Assembly: GCF_001640025.1 (NCBI RefSeq) | Contig: NC_031674.1 | Coordinates: 3,968,001 to 4,032,000 of the forward strand | Length of the DNA stretch: 64,000 nt | Reading direction: 5' to 3' | Origin: Sugiyamaella lignohabitans | Lineage: Eukaryota; Ascomycota; Dipodascomycetes; Dipodascales; Trichomonascaceae | Part shown: positions 20,352 to 31,359 of the stretch, one piece after another | Layout of the letters: each line of letters begins with the position of its first letter | How positions within the stretch are numbered: the stretch's first letter is position 1 | Program-made: the position numbers and the translations under genes | Notes under the pieces: model-generated | Told to the model about the DNA's origin: nothing | What the model saw: only the letters and a program-made list of their open reading frames with translations | Database searches by the model: none

Positions 20352-22244
20352 ATGGAAGACGACAAAATGCAGGTTGACGACACCGCTGAGCATGAAATTG
20401 AACACAATGACGAACGCAAGGTAGAGACGACTACAGTTGCCACCAACAATGATAGTATAGCATCTGATGAAGTGGTAACAGTACCCAATGACGAGGTTTC
20501 CAATGTTTCAGAGGATGTGACCGGAGTTAATAAAGAACAAGTAGAAGAAACAAACCCAGATGACACGCCTCAGAATCAACTTGAAGCCCCTCAACCGGCA
20601 ATTAGCTCGAGATCAGATCAAGACGAAGACAACAGTACGGATCTTAATGGCTCGGCAAATACCAATGGTGATTCGGAGCAGGCAGACGGACCTAAAACAG
20701 AAGAATTATCGAAGGGTTCTGTACCGCAACAGCCATACGATCCTGTGGCCCTTCAGAAAAATATTGAAGAAAAGGCTCGTCAATATTTAGCAAAGCAATT
20801 ATACCGTGTTATAATTCCCTCATACTCTGCTTGGTATGATCGAGGTGCTATTCATGATATTGAAAAGCGTTCATTACCTGAGTTCTTCACAGGCGTAAAT
20901 AGAACTAAGACCCCGGAGGTTTATGCAGACTATAGGGATTTCATGATTGATACATATCGCCTTAATCCTACCGAGTACCTGACTGTTACAGCGTGTCGTC
21001 GTAATTTGGCTGGAGATGTCGCAGCGATTATGAGAGTTCACTCATTCCTCGAACAATGGGGTCTAATCAATTATCAAATTGACCCAGAAACGCGCCCATC
21101 GCTAATTGGACCTCAATACACGGGTCATTTTCAGGTTATTCTGGATACTCCCCTTGGCCTTCAACCTGCTGTTCGAGTCAAAGAAGAGGAGCGGTCTTTG
21201 CAAGTTACTGAGCATAGTACTATGCAGGTCAAAGAAGAGGACGTTGAAGAATCGAAATCGAAAAGTTTACCCTTCAATCTCTCTCTTCGCAAGAGCATAT
21301 ACGATAATGCCGCCGATGCGGCTGCACTGTTAGAGGACAGCCAACGGAAATTTAACGCTGTTAATACTAGAGTTTACAACTGTTTTACATGTGGTGATGA
21401 TGTTACAAAAGTTCGATATCATAATCTACAATCTAAGCAAACTGTGGGCTCGTTATGTTTCAAGCACGGTTTATTCTCTTCAAACATGCAAAGCGCAGAC
21501 TTTGTGAAGATCGAACAGGAGCTCGCCAATGGTGCTACATGGTCTGATCAAGAAATCTTACTTCTACTCGAAGCCATTGAAATGTATGAGGATGATTGGA
21601 CTGCAATTGCGTACCATGTTGGGTCTAGAACAAAGGAGAGCTGCATTGTGAAGTTTCTTCAGATGCCAATTGAAGATCCCTACTTTTCTGAAAATGCAGA
21701 TGGCACTGGTAACAACAAAAAGGGGCTTGTGAATGGTACATCCAATGCCACATCCTCGTCTGCATTGATTGAAAAACTTATTGAAGTTCTTAATAAACCG
21801 GCTACTCAAACCAATGGAATCGTCAATAAAGCTCAAGAGCTGGTTGGCGAAGAACACCAAACACAGACAAAATTAATAACTTCACTGGTAGAGGCTGAGC
21901 TGCAAAAAATTGAGCTCAAGCTGAAACGATTTGAAGAGCTCGAGGCAACTGTGAGAGCTGAACAGCGACAAGTGGATCAAGCCAGGCAACAGCTTTATCT
22001 CGATAGATTGTCCCTTAAATCCCAGTCAGACTCTGTATTACGGAAGCTTCAACAAGCTGTTAAGGCCGAAGGTGAAGAGGCTGTGGATCTGGCTGTGGAA
22101 GCATCTCGACTAGCAGCTGAAAACCCACAAATCACACTTGCTAAGGGTGCTACCGAAATTAAGCCGGGTTCAGCTACTCTAAAGCCTTTGTTGAAACCTG
22201 TCAGCCTCGACGCTCCTCAGGAGTTCAAGATTTGGTCCGCCTAA
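20352..22244 (+). CDS. RSC8: SWIRM/SANT chromatin-remodelling subunit (Rsc8/Swi3 family)
   Basis: 630 residues. An acidic N-terminus (1-120) is followed by the SWIRM domain (about 145-245; IIPSYSAWYDRGAIHDIEKR, YRLNPTEYLTVTACRRNLAGD, VHSFLEQWGLINYQ). Then come PSLIGPQYTGHFQVILDTPLGLQP-type sequence (characteristic of Rsc8; split PSLIGPQYTGH and LDTPLGLQP), a Cys-rich ZZ-like patch (FTCGDD...CFKHGLF, about 345-378), a SANT domain (about 396-445; TWSDQEILLLLEAIE) and a C-terminal coiled coil (about 500-585). It is a scaffold subunit, acting as a dimer, of RSC or SWI/SNF remodellers. Length is between Rsc8 (557) and Swi3 (825); the motifs favour Rsc8. Three MCB boxes precede it. Confidence 0.88.
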   Translation: MEDDKMQVDDTAEHEIEHNDERKVETTTVATNNDSIASDEVVTVPNDEVSNVSEDVTGVNKEQVEETNPDDTPQNQLEAPQPAISSRSDQDEDNSTDLNGSANTNGDSEQADGPKTEELSKGSVPQQPYDPVALQKNIEEKARQYLAKQLYRVIIPSYSAWYDRGAIHDIEKRSLPEFFTGVNRTKTPEVYADYRDFMIDTYRLNPTEYLTVTACRRNLAGDVAAIMRVHSFLEQWGLINYQIDPETRPSLIGPQYTGHFQVILDTPLGLQPAVRVKEEERSLQVTEHSTMQVKEEDVEESKSKSLPFNLSLRKSIYDNAADAAALLEDSQRKFNAVNTRVYNCFTCGDDVTKVRYHNLQSKQTVGSLCFKHGLFSSNMQSADFVKIEQELANGATWSDQEILLLLEAIEMYEDDWTAIAYHVGSRTKESCIVKFLQMPIEDPYFSENADGTGNNKKGLVNGTSNATSSSALIEKLIEVLNKPATQTNGIVNKAQELVGEEHQTQTKLITSLVEAELQKIELKLKRFEELEATVRAEQRQVDQARQQLYLDRLSLKSQSDSVLRKLQQAVKAEGEEAVDLAVEASRLAAENPQITLAKGATEIKPGSATLKPLLKPVSLDAPQEFKIWSA

Positions 22245-22926
22245 CTGTGTAAACTATTATTATTTCCATAGGATATTCTCATGATTGTAATTATTCATAT
22301 GTTTTCTTTTTTTGCCTAACTAGCTATAGAAGATTTAATGCTAATTTTGTGTCTGTAGGTAGGTAGGTGCCTTGCATGTGCCCTGCTTGAGAACCCTTCT
22401 TTCTAGGCTGTGGTACATTGTCACAGGAGCCTTAAGCCGGTTCGTTGCTGCTATTTCTGGCAACGAGTTACTAAAAATAACACAAATCTCTGCTTATCGG
22501 CATATTGTTTGTGATGGTGACTTATACGAGAACGATCTCGGATCTGAAATGTCAGTATTCCTCACTCTGAAGGTCAGCTGCACCACATGTGCATGCATGT
22601 TAGTTTATCCGCGAGGGGTCTTTGGTAATGTGGCCCATATGCGTAGTTTCTTTCTTATCTTTCTGAGATAATACTGTCAATTGATTAGAAATTGTTAGAA
22701 GCGGGTCCTCTGCATCTGTACTACTGGGTAGTTCTGTAGAAATGCGTCCGATAGGACCCGCTCAACCAGCACAGGCACCTTACAGTCAATATCGTAGTAA
22801 TGTATTGAAATTGTATTATTCACGTATACGACTTTATTATACATAGAAAAACAAGAAGATGTAGTAAATAACCATAAAAATGCAAATTGAAAGTTGGGAT
22901 GAGAAGTAGCCGTCTCCTTGAATAAA
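22245..22926. other. convergent RSC8/WSC-gene intergenic region
   Basis: 682 bp. A short tandem GTAG run lies near 22354-22369. An ORF of 99 codons (22372-22671) is not supported by any domain. No RNA gene was seen. Confidence 0.4.
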
Positions 22927-24141
22927 TTAATTGATACCCTCTTTTTCTAAACTATCTAGACCATGATCGGGATTGGCGACTCTTAAAACCCTCCTAGAAT
23001 AGTCATATTCATCGTGTAAACTTCTTCTAGAGTCGCTCTCATGCCATCGTAGGTACATTTGACCAGGATCTAATCGTTGGTCAACAATAGGTATGATTGT
23101 ACCGTTTTCCATGCGGGACTTTTCGTCGTAGCTCAAACCTGCAAGAGTCGTGGCATTCGACTGATCTCTCTTAATAGCTGCACCCCCATTGGTAACAACA
23201 ACATTTGATCCACCAAACTGAGGAGACCCTCCGGGTTTACCTGTGTCACTGAATGAGCTTGTGGGACTGCTCTTTCCAGTCGCAACCACATTTCTTCTAC
23301 GATAGCATAAGAAGAATATCAGACCAAGTAGAAGTAGTATAATTATGGCCACAGCTGTAAAAACGCCTGCTACTTTTCCTTTGTCAGAAAAAAATGATGA
23401 GTGATTAGCAGATTCTCCTTGACCGTTTACCTTGCGACCAGATTCAGATGCAGCACTGGCACCGGCTGTCGACGAAGACATAACCGTGGATAATGTAGTC
23501 GACGAAAATGATGAAGAATCTTCTGAAGATATTGATGAGATTGAGGAGACAGCTGCCGATGGCGTGGAAGTCGAACTTGAGCTGGAGCTGGTTGCCTGTG
23601 ATGATGAGCTACTACTTAAGGAGGAACTAGAGCTGGAGCTAGAGCTAGAGCTAGAGCTAGAGCTAGAACTAGAACTAGAGCTAGAGCTAGAACTAGAACT
23701 AGAACTGGAGCTTGAGCTGGAGCTAGAGCTTGAACTTGAGCTTGAGCTTGTACTACTGCTAGCACTAGTACTTGTTGCTTGACTTGACGACTCACTCATG
23801 GTGCCACTAGGAGTGCCTAACAAGATATATGCAAAATATCCCTTGAACAGATTGCCACATTTGTCACTGGGGAACCCTGGACATTGATCATTACAGTCAC
23901 CCACAGACTCTGCTGAGCCCGGAGTGATATTAGAACACCAACAGGTCTTGTCTTGTAACACACCGAAAGCATAACCTTGGCATGTTTGTGAACATAGGCC
24001 ATTTGATTGATATGGGCTCACATGCATTTGTCCCGAAGAACCTGTGTTCTCTGAAGAACACATAAAAATCTGAGCATTTGTGTGACTTAAAAGAAAGAGA
24101 ACTGGTAGCACCAAATAATATAATTTTGATAGGAACAACAT
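22927..24141 (-). CDS. WSC-type cell-wall stress sensor
   Basis: 404 residues from the ATG at 24141, chosen because it opens a clear signal peptide (MLFLSKLYYLVLPVLFLLSH, then TNA). A WSC domain (about 25-110) follows with its Cys pattern: FMCSS, GLCSQTCQG, KTCWCSN, CNDQCPG, KCGN. Then come a Ser/Thr-rich stem with a run of about 60 serines, one membrane helix (about 257-281) and an RRR stop-transfer. The cytosolic tail ends near LRVANPDHGLDSLEKEG, like tails of Wsc sensors that contact Rom2. Such proteins act as O-mannosylated plasma-membrane mechanosensors feeding Rho1 and the Pkc1 MAP-kinase pathway. Which Wsc paralogue it matches is not clear. Confidence 0.88.
   Translation of the reverse strand: MLFLSKLYYLVLPVLFLLSHTNAQIFMCSSENTGSSGQMHVSPYQSNGLCSQTCQGYAFGVLQDKTCWCSNITPGSAESVGDCNDQCPGFPSDKCGNLFKGYFAYILLGTPSGTMSESSSQATSTSASSSTSSSSSSSSSSSSSSSSSSSSSSSSSSSSSSSSSSSSSSSSSSSLSSSSSSQATSSSSSSTSTPSAAVSSISSISSEDSSSFSSTTLSTVMSSSTAGASAASESGRKVNGQGESANHSSFFSDKGKVAGVFTAVAIIILLLLGLIFFLCYRRRNVVATGKSSPTSSFSDTGKPGGSPQFGGSNVVVTNGGAAIKRDQSNATTLAGLSYDEKSRMENGTIIPIVDQRLDPGQMYLRWHESDSRRSLHDEYDYSRRVLRVANPDHGLDSLEKEGIN
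23615..23770. repeat. tandem AGCTCT/AGCTC-type repeat encoding the Ser run of the WSC sensor
   Basis: Near-perfect repeats of GAGCTA and GAACTA (plus strand) code for consecutive serines on the minus strand. The array is likely to vary in length between strains and would alter stem length of the sensor. Confidence 0.7.
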
Positions 24142-25497
24142 AATCCGAAGGGTATTGTAGAACTTTAAATAGAAGATATCGCCAATTGACAATAATAAAT
24201 ATGAGAAGTGTATAAGACGGGGCCTTTTGAAGTTTTTGAGAGACGACACCACACCTAATAATGAGCCACCAGCATCAAAGCAAACAATAAAGAAAAATTT
24301 AAACGCGATTGTAATTAACTGAACTTCAGCCAAGGCAAAAAAGTCAACACTTTATAGAGAAGGTTTGAAATCTTTTGTCACTTGGCGTGATATAAAATAG
24401 AAGTCCACCAAACCGTTCCAGGCGTTCTATAAAAAGCGAACGAATAGAGTACTCGTGCAGAGCCCAAAGTCAACTACAGCGACCAACGAGATACGGGTCG
24501 GACGATTCGAGGAAGAAATATACCCTGTAATGAAGTTGTAGTTTTTTTTACCAGGTTCAGTGCTGCCTACTGACGTGGTGATTAATAAGGTCTCTGAAGT
24601 TACAGCAACGATCCTAGTCTGACACAATGTACAACGTGAAAATTAGTATCGACTCGAGTTTGTCCAACCAAGGTTATCAGCAAAAGTTACTAGCTATCGA
24701 GAAACTGACAAATAATAGAAAAAATACACACCACCCCTCCAGTACAAAATATGAATAAACCAATTATTCAAATCAAAAAGACAAAAAATTGTAATAGAGA
24801 AAGTAGATCTGATACTAAACTCAACTCATACGCCCTCCGAAACCAAGCTATCAGCATGGGTTAAGGATCGTTCGTTTCGGTAGGTGACGTTGTTGTTTTT
24901 TGTTTTTTTTGTTGTTTTGCGCTATTACGTGCCAGGCCGGTGCTGGCTGCTGCCCATCTGCTGCTGCTGTCTGGCGGCCCACTTGATTTGCCGACGTGCT
25001 GCCTGCCAACCAAGTAGTCGAGGTGCCGACGACTTTCCTGACTTGCTGGAGAGTGCCAGTAGGGGCTGCTGCCTCAACTAAGGAAAAGTAGGTTTAACCA
25101 CAGTTTACTTTTCTTGTTGTTAAGTATGCATGCATGGTTGATCGAGCCTATTTCTTTTTATAGAACCGATAAAGTCAATGAGAAAAAGTAATATGGATAA
25201 ATATAACACAATGCCTCAACAGGGCAGGTTCTGTGCACGAAGCAGCCAGTTGCCAAATATGTCCTAGCGGGCAAACCAGACTGACAGGGACTTGTCTAAC
25301 CTGAGAGTGAATCTGTTGGTTTGAAACAAAACTAGGAATAAAATGGAAATTGTTACTTATTATTCAGTGGGGTCCGTTCCAGTATACTTTCCACAAAAAG
25401 GCTGTCGGCATTTATGACTCGTTACAGTGGACCGACCAATGCGGCTGTCTAAACCGAAAGTTGGCTTACCGGACTGGAGTCTAAGTTTACCTGAAAA

Positions 25498-25528
<31 letters not shown>

Positions 25529-28458
25529 ACAAACCGAAGCTAAAACCCATATCTGGATACCACTTATATATACATAACAGTCAGTAAGATGTTTTTATCT
25601 TGTAACAGATTTCTTACGACTGGATGTGATATATATCTTATTATCGTGTCTCTTCCACTAGACCCTCCATGGTAAGAGAGTGTACTCTCCAAAATATACT
25701 GACTATAGGAAGAATGACTCCTTGAGCCTAGTGAACCAGAGCCCATTCTTGGACGACCACTTAGACCCAAGGGTAGGGCTGCTTAGTGTAAAGCTTCTAT
25801 TATTATTTATCTATTTCACCAAAGTTACAAGCTTCACATTATGAGTGAAGTTCAAAGCAATAAATTATAAGTTGAGACATAATGGTTTAAGTTGTATACT
25901 CCATAAATACTATTTGCCAAACCGGGCTCTCGCTACAGGACAAGATTCTAAGCTGCATCTCTCCAACATTTTGAGCTAAAGTACGAGCTACATGTGCATT
26001 GTCTTGCCTACGTCGCGACTGGAACTGGAGCTCCATCCGTCCACAATGCCATCCATCCATTTCATTCCCATGTCCTTTATTATCAACCTTATATATACTG
26101 TAATAGTATTGCTCTTGCTGCCGAATCTTATTCGTAGTTCGCCTTCATTTTCATTTTAGGCAAACTATCTCCCTTGCGGCTGTCTTTATAAGCCTGAATT
26201 TCGCAACTCTAGCCATGTTCAGTATTACTACTGATCTTTGAGGTTACCTAGTTACCATGTCAAAGCTACATGCCAACGACAACGTTACCCTGCTCCAACT
26301 CACCTTAAACCAAGCAGGTACAGTATAACGATAGCATGGATGTTTCCAAAATAGGCAGTAAAAGCAATTAGAGATCTCTCGAACTTTAATAAACAAAGCA
26401 GGACCGCCATTAGCAAAATAGAATATAGACAGACATTCGTAAAACGTATCTCAAACAAAATGTATAGTAATACAATGAGTTGACAATTATATGAAGCTTG
26501 GAACATCTAAAAAAAATTAATACAAAAAGGGGTTCGTTCTAATGAATTAGCACCTGTCTGATAGATACTGAAGGAGCCGGCACAAGCGGGAAGATGCCTT
26601 AGATCTAAAGCAGTCGAGAATGCCACCAGCCATAGGAGTTCCGCCTGACGACACGTCAAATTCCACGCCGATCCAATCGATGTCCAGGCACAACAAAACT
26701 CGATCTATCGGCGGTTTCAACTGGCTCATACGCAATATGCACCATGCAAGAGTATATTAATTTCATTACGAAAACAGTTAAGCCAAGCAGTTCGGGATCT
26801 ATGGGAGTCCCGCAGCGTTCTTTTGGATCGTGGCACCTGACAAGAGGCTGGTAATGATAATCTTGAAAGTTTCAATCAATGTGGTATCGCGCAAATCTGC
26901 TAACTTGTTGATAGTCTGCCTTTGCGGCTAAACAAAGCTCGGCAATTTGCGGTGATCACCGGCTGACCCGAATTGCAAAGCTATGAGAAATTTAAGGCGG
27001 AAGGTTCTGTCCCATATCTCTTACTCAGTTACCTAGTCAGCAACGCACTGTAGTGACGCCTCAAAATTCCTCTCCTTACATCCTCCACTTTCCGTTATAT
27101 TTTTCACCCCTGTTCAAGCTCTCCCTGATTTAAACATGCATATAAAGCGACGGTTGTCTGGCAACCAGTGTCGGTGGATAAAATATGTCTATCATCAGGT
27201 TGTGCCTAGACTTATCTCCCAGGGAAGTGGATACAAGTGTTTAAAGTTTGTAATGAGTATGCAGGGGAGCAACTTGAGATAACCGGAAATGCCCCTCAAT
27301 TGCTGTACTATGATGTGTAATATGGCATGCATATCTTATTTGAGTATATCTCTTTGCAGATCTAGACTAGAACAGTACTCTCAAACAAAACTTGTCAACA
27401 ATACCTGTATTATTGAAAGTGGAAATGGTAACATTTGGATAAGTGCCTAGGACCGTTCTGAGACAAGCTAATTGAGAGTAGTTTACGGCACTTTATGGTG
27501 TACGACGGGCGACTGTTGTAGGTTTACAAGACAAGCATCTAACGACCAAATGGTGTCTAGAAGCAGCTCCCCTTCAGATTTGGCCTAGAAATAAGTGTGG
27601 AAGCAGCTTTACTATTATGTCGTTGGAATTGCAATTGATTACTTGCATTCCAGGTTGTATAATGAGAACTTAAGCACTATAGATTTCAATGGTGGTTCCT
27701 AAGCAGCCCACGTTCATGTAGCACTTTGCTGTAGACAAGCTACCAGTGTAGGTGATTCGGTCAGTTTGTGCAGTGCATGTGCTAGAGACTCTTATCTGAG
27801 TGAAGTCCCTGTTGGTTGTTTTCTATAAAGCAGCTGATAATAATACTCAGTTTAATGTCCGACGTAGACTTGGTTAATGAGTTATTCGAATCTCGTGTTA
27901 CGGCTTAAACCTATCTAGTTTTTGTCGAGTGATCTCGCACTCTCTTCATGATTTCCGTAGTCCTTGGTAGCTGGTTGCAGGAATTTCAAATCTAGAGGAG
28001 TATCGTTAGAATGTCCAAAAGACAATTTGAGTCCTATTCCACGATTTTTTTTTAATCAAATTATTGCACTACTCAAAAAAAGTCATTTGCTAGTCTTTAT
28101 TCTGAAATAGTCTCTACCTAGAATCAGAAGTTGTAGAAGAATCCATTGAATTCAAGTCCGCTTTTCTTCCCTGTTGCCTGTGTGCCATGGTAACGAGTGT
28201 TTTGGGGTATGATACTATGGTTGGCGACTGAGGGCAACACTGGGGCTAAATGTTGCCGCAAAAAGGGTGATAGATAACAATAAATTGCCTATTGTAAATG
28301 TTATTACTAGCATGATCTAGATATTCATGAACCCAGATGCTTCGATGTGTTGTATAGTTATTCCGGTCAACGTGATTCTTTTGATCTGCAGCAGTATCCT
28401 GCAAGAGACATGTAAGATGCATATTAAACCTGACGATCACCTGGCTCACAAAATCAAT
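24142..28458. other. 4.3-kb region without a recognisable gene
   Basis: The longest stretch of the window with no credible CDS; ORFs stay below 70 codons. Visible parts: a T-rich then GC-rich block with repeated GCTGCTG/GCTGCC (about 24888-25080), an (AAAT)n microsatellite (25493-25530), and a 10-bp palindrome GGTGATCACC (26950-26959). No tRNA, 5S, U1, U2, U4, U5, U6 or SRP signature was found by eye. It could hold a long non-coding RNA, an unrecognised structured RNA such as telomerase RNA, or centromeric or origin sequence. The sequence alone does not decide. Confidence 0.5.
25493..25530. repeat. (AAAT)n microsatellite
   Basis: About nine uninterrupted tetranucleotide units within the gene-free region. 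Confidence 0.85.
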
Positions 28459-29878
28459 TTACGACAATATGAACATTATATATAAACCACCTAATGCAGA
28501 AACAAGTTGAAATATGCATTTAACGGCATGCCCCATTTTAGTAGTATTTACATCCTCTTCACTATGAAGGACTTCCGGAAGAATGCCCACAGTGGCAATG
28601 TAGAGAAAAGCGCCAGTTGAAAATGGCAGCATGAGATCACTGATCATCACATTGGAACCAAATATACCAGGCGCAACAGACGCCCGCGCAGTTTCAGCGT
28701 TAGTCGCAAATGGTAATGCAAAAGAGTTCAAGGCGATCCCAATCATAGTCCCAAGGTAGGCACCAAACACTGTGACAAACTGAGCCTTTAACGCTTTCTT
28801 TTTACTAAAGCCTCCCTGTAACAGAAGAACAAAATCACCAACTTGATGTGGAGCCTCATGCCAGAACATTGCAAAGCAATTCGAAGCACCAATATTTTGG
28901 CCAACGTAGAATGATGCTGACATAGCGAGTCCATCTGTGATATTGTGTGAAAAGTCAGCTATCATGTTTAAATAAGCAGATAATGTTGCCGAAGTGCTTG
29001 GATTAGACACCGCTGACTCTCTATGCCTAGCCTCTTCTTCAAAAGTTTGATCCCTTTTTTTGGACTCATCTGTTTCACTTTTATTTCTCTTTTTAATCGA
29101 TGATATAGAGCTTGACTTCTTGCTACCCGAAGCAATTGCAATATTTTCCAAGGTTTGTTCTGATTCTTTTTCATGCTTGCTCTTTTGGCTATGGCAATGG
29201 TCGTGAGCATGGCTATGATCATGACCATGACTATGTCCATTTTGGCCACTAAAAACCCTCATAGTCTTATCAATAACAACAAATAACAGAAAGCCCATAA
29301 ACAGAGTAACTCCCAAAATCGAATTTCTACCTTCGTCGAATATAACGAATTGGACTCCATGATGATGATCCCCAAAGAAAATCTGAGGAATCAAGTGCAA
29401 AAAGATGTCACCCAGTAGCCCGCCTAGAGCAAAAGAGACTAAGCTAGATTGAATAATCGGGCTTATATGTGTTGGCAAAAATACTAGCATGAGATTTGGT
29501 AGACCAGAAATATATGTTGTTGCTAGAATTGAATTCATGGCTGGGCCAAATGGGAAGAGCATATCGAACCAGGGCGCCAGGAATTGATCTGATTCGGCTC
29601 CATTATCATCCAATTGCTGCAGTTGTTGCACTACTGAGCATTTCTAAAATGTTAGTTGTTATTTATAGACTTCTAGTACAATGCCTTACTTGAATCTGTG
29701 TTTCAATTGCGCCCAAGTTATAAATACCATTCTCGTAAACTAGAGGACTCGAGGTGGAATTCACTTTGAGACTCAGAACCTGTTGCTCTCGGTGATGATG
29801 TTGATGACCATTCACTTGCAGTAGCATAAGCCCGTTGACAGCTAATGCCAAAGAGAGCTTGTTGAAAAACAAAACCAT
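28459..29878 (-). CDS. YKE4: ZIP-family zinc transporter Yke4 (SLC39A7-like), two exons
   Basis: Exon 1 is 29690-29878 and exon 2 is 28459-29643. The intron begins GTAAGG and ends AACTAAC-N4-TAG. The 457-residue protein starts with a signal-like helix (MVLFFNKLSLALAVNGLMLL) and a His-rich luminal piece (NGHQHHHREQ). A loop with GHSHGHDHSHAHDHCH follows the third helix, and the ZIP signature comes in the fourth and fifth helices: NMIADFSHNITDGLA and FWHEAPHQVGDF. These His/Asp/Glu residues form the metal site. Yke4 moves zinc across the ER or secretory membrane. An in-frame ATG 32 codons upstream (29974) is possible but precedes no signal peptide. Confidence 0.92.
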
Positions 29879-30283
29879 ATTGGCTTTCAAGTGTTGCAAG
29901 ATTATGATCAAGTCAAATAAAGAGTCCGATGTTTTGTTTACCCACTGGCAGTCGGCATTGGCGGTTAATAGCATTCAAATCCATCTGCATCTAAAGTAAG
30001 AGTACCCCTGAGAATGCTGCATGAGATCAATTTGGTTTCACTCAGAGAGAAGCGAGATTCTTGTGTTTTTTCTGTCTCCCTTCGGCTATTTTTGGCTCAG
30101 AAACAGCCAGGAAGTGCTTTCAGGCAGAAATATTAACATATTAAGGCCTATAGTGTTTTCGGCTTTTGGCACGATACAGCGCCTAAGGCATATCTAATCG
30201 GTGAGGGTTGCATGTCTTCGAAGATAAGAAACTCCCCTTCAGTTCATGCTATGCACAATTTGGCTATATAAGTTAGCAGGAGC
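29879..30283. other. divergent YKE4/D-amino-acid oxidase promoter
   Basis: 405 bp. A TATA-like ATATAAG lies about 20 bp before the oxidase ATG, implying a very short leader or a downstream start site. No other element recognised. Confidence 0.4.
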
Positions 30284-31324
30284 ATGATTATTGTTATTGG
30301 TTCAGGAGTTGTGGGCCTCTCAACAGCCGTCGTATTGGCTGGGAAAGGATATCGAGTGCTTGTTATTGCTGACTGGTTTCCAGGTGATCCTGAAGTCGCA
30401 AAATATGCATCTCCATGGGCCGGTGCCCATTTCCGCCCGTTTCCCTCATTCTCAGCTCAAGATTTAGTGGAAAAAGGCTATACTCGAGAGACCCTAGCTC
30501 ACTTTGAGACTCTCGCTGTAGCACACCCCGAATCTTCGATTAAGTTCATCCAGGGAGTGGAGTATATTGACTGTCCAACTAATAAGCATTTAAAGGGTGA
30601 AGGATATGAAGATATTCCACATTTCAAGTGTATCGATCCAAATTCCGAGGGCGTCCCCAATGGTACAAAATTTGCATGCTCTTATCGGACATGGGTTTTG
30701 GACCCTCCAAAGTATTTAGAATATCTCCATAGAAAGCTCCAATTTGAACAGGGAGTACGATTTTACAGAAAGCGCTTGGGGTCATTAAGGGAGGCATACG
30801 ATGTATGTCCTGGTTCAAAACTCATTGTAAATGCTACTGGAAAGGGTCTGCAATGGAATGGAGGTTATGATCCAGAATGCTTCAGTATAAGAGGGCAGAC
30901 GTTATTAGTAAGAGGACCTTACGAATGCCCACTGGCTGGAAAAACAATAACTCATCAACCATCTGATGGTAAATGGACTTTCGTAATTCCCCGGCCGCTC
31001 AATGGGGGTTATATCATCGGAGGCACTAAACAAGTTAAAGATGAATATCCTTCAGTCCGAGATATAGATACAGATGATCTTATCTCAAGAGCGAAAGTGC
31101 TGTTTCCAGAACTCTTGATTGACGGTTCGTTTGATATTCAAAAGATTAATGTTGGATTTCGACCTGCAAGGAATGGAGGCTTTCGACTTGAAAAAGAGAG
31201 TTTAGGTAACTCCACTATTATACATGCTTACGGTGCTGGCGGAATGGGATACGAGATGTCACATGGAATTGCCATGAGGATTGCGGAATTAATTCAGCTA
31301 AATGGTGTTCAAGGCAAGTTATAA
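30284..31324 (+). CDS. DAO1: FAD-dependent D-amino-acid (or D-aspartate) oxidase
   Basis: 346 residues. The FAD-binding fold opens at the N-terminus with IIVIGSGVVGLSTAVVLAGKG (GxGxxG; split IIVIGSGVVG and LSTAVVLAGKG). The family motif SPWAGAHFRPFPS follows at about 44-56. Near the end come NVGFRPARNGGFRLE and YGAGGMGYEMSHGIAM, holding the substrate-binding Arg and the flavin-contacting Gly-rich turn. It oxidises D-amino acids to 2-oxo acids with ammonia and hydrogen peroxide, normally in peroxisomes. The C-terminus is GKL, a weak relative of the SKL signal. D-aspartate oxidases share these motifs, so substrate range is open. It is convergent with an acyl-CoA oxidase, also a peroxisomal peroxide producer. 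Confidence 0.9.
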   Translation: MIIVIGSGVVGLSTAVVLAGKGYRVLVIADWFPGDPEVAKYASPWAGAHFRPFPSFSAQDLVEKGYTRETLAHFETLAVAHPESSIKFIQGVEYIDCPTNKHLKGEGYEDIPHFKCIDPNSEGVPNGTKFACSYRTWVLDPPKYLEYLHRKLQFEQGVRFYRKRLGSLREAYDVCPGSKLIVNATGKGLQWNGGYDPECFSIRGQTLLVRGPYECPLAGKTITHQPSDGKWTFVIPRPLNGGYIIGGTKQVKDEYPSVRDIDTDDLISRAKVLFPELLIDGSFDIQKINVGFRPARNGGFRLEKESLGNSTIIHAYGAGGMGYEMSHGIAMRIAELIQLNGVQGKL

Positions 31325-31359
31325 TTATTAAAATTTACGTTATGTCATATATAGATGTC

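Noticed and set aside
22372..22671. 99-codon plus-strand ORF
   Set aside because: No motif, between convergent gene ends, Cys-rich in a way typical of random frames.
23432..23782. Plus-strand ORF encoding a Leu-Glu repeat
   Set aside because: It is the antisense shadow of the serine run in the WSC sensor.
24884..25081. Cys-rich 65-codon ORF in the gene desert
   Set aside because: It follows from the GCTGC-rich base composition; no signal peptide or family pattern.
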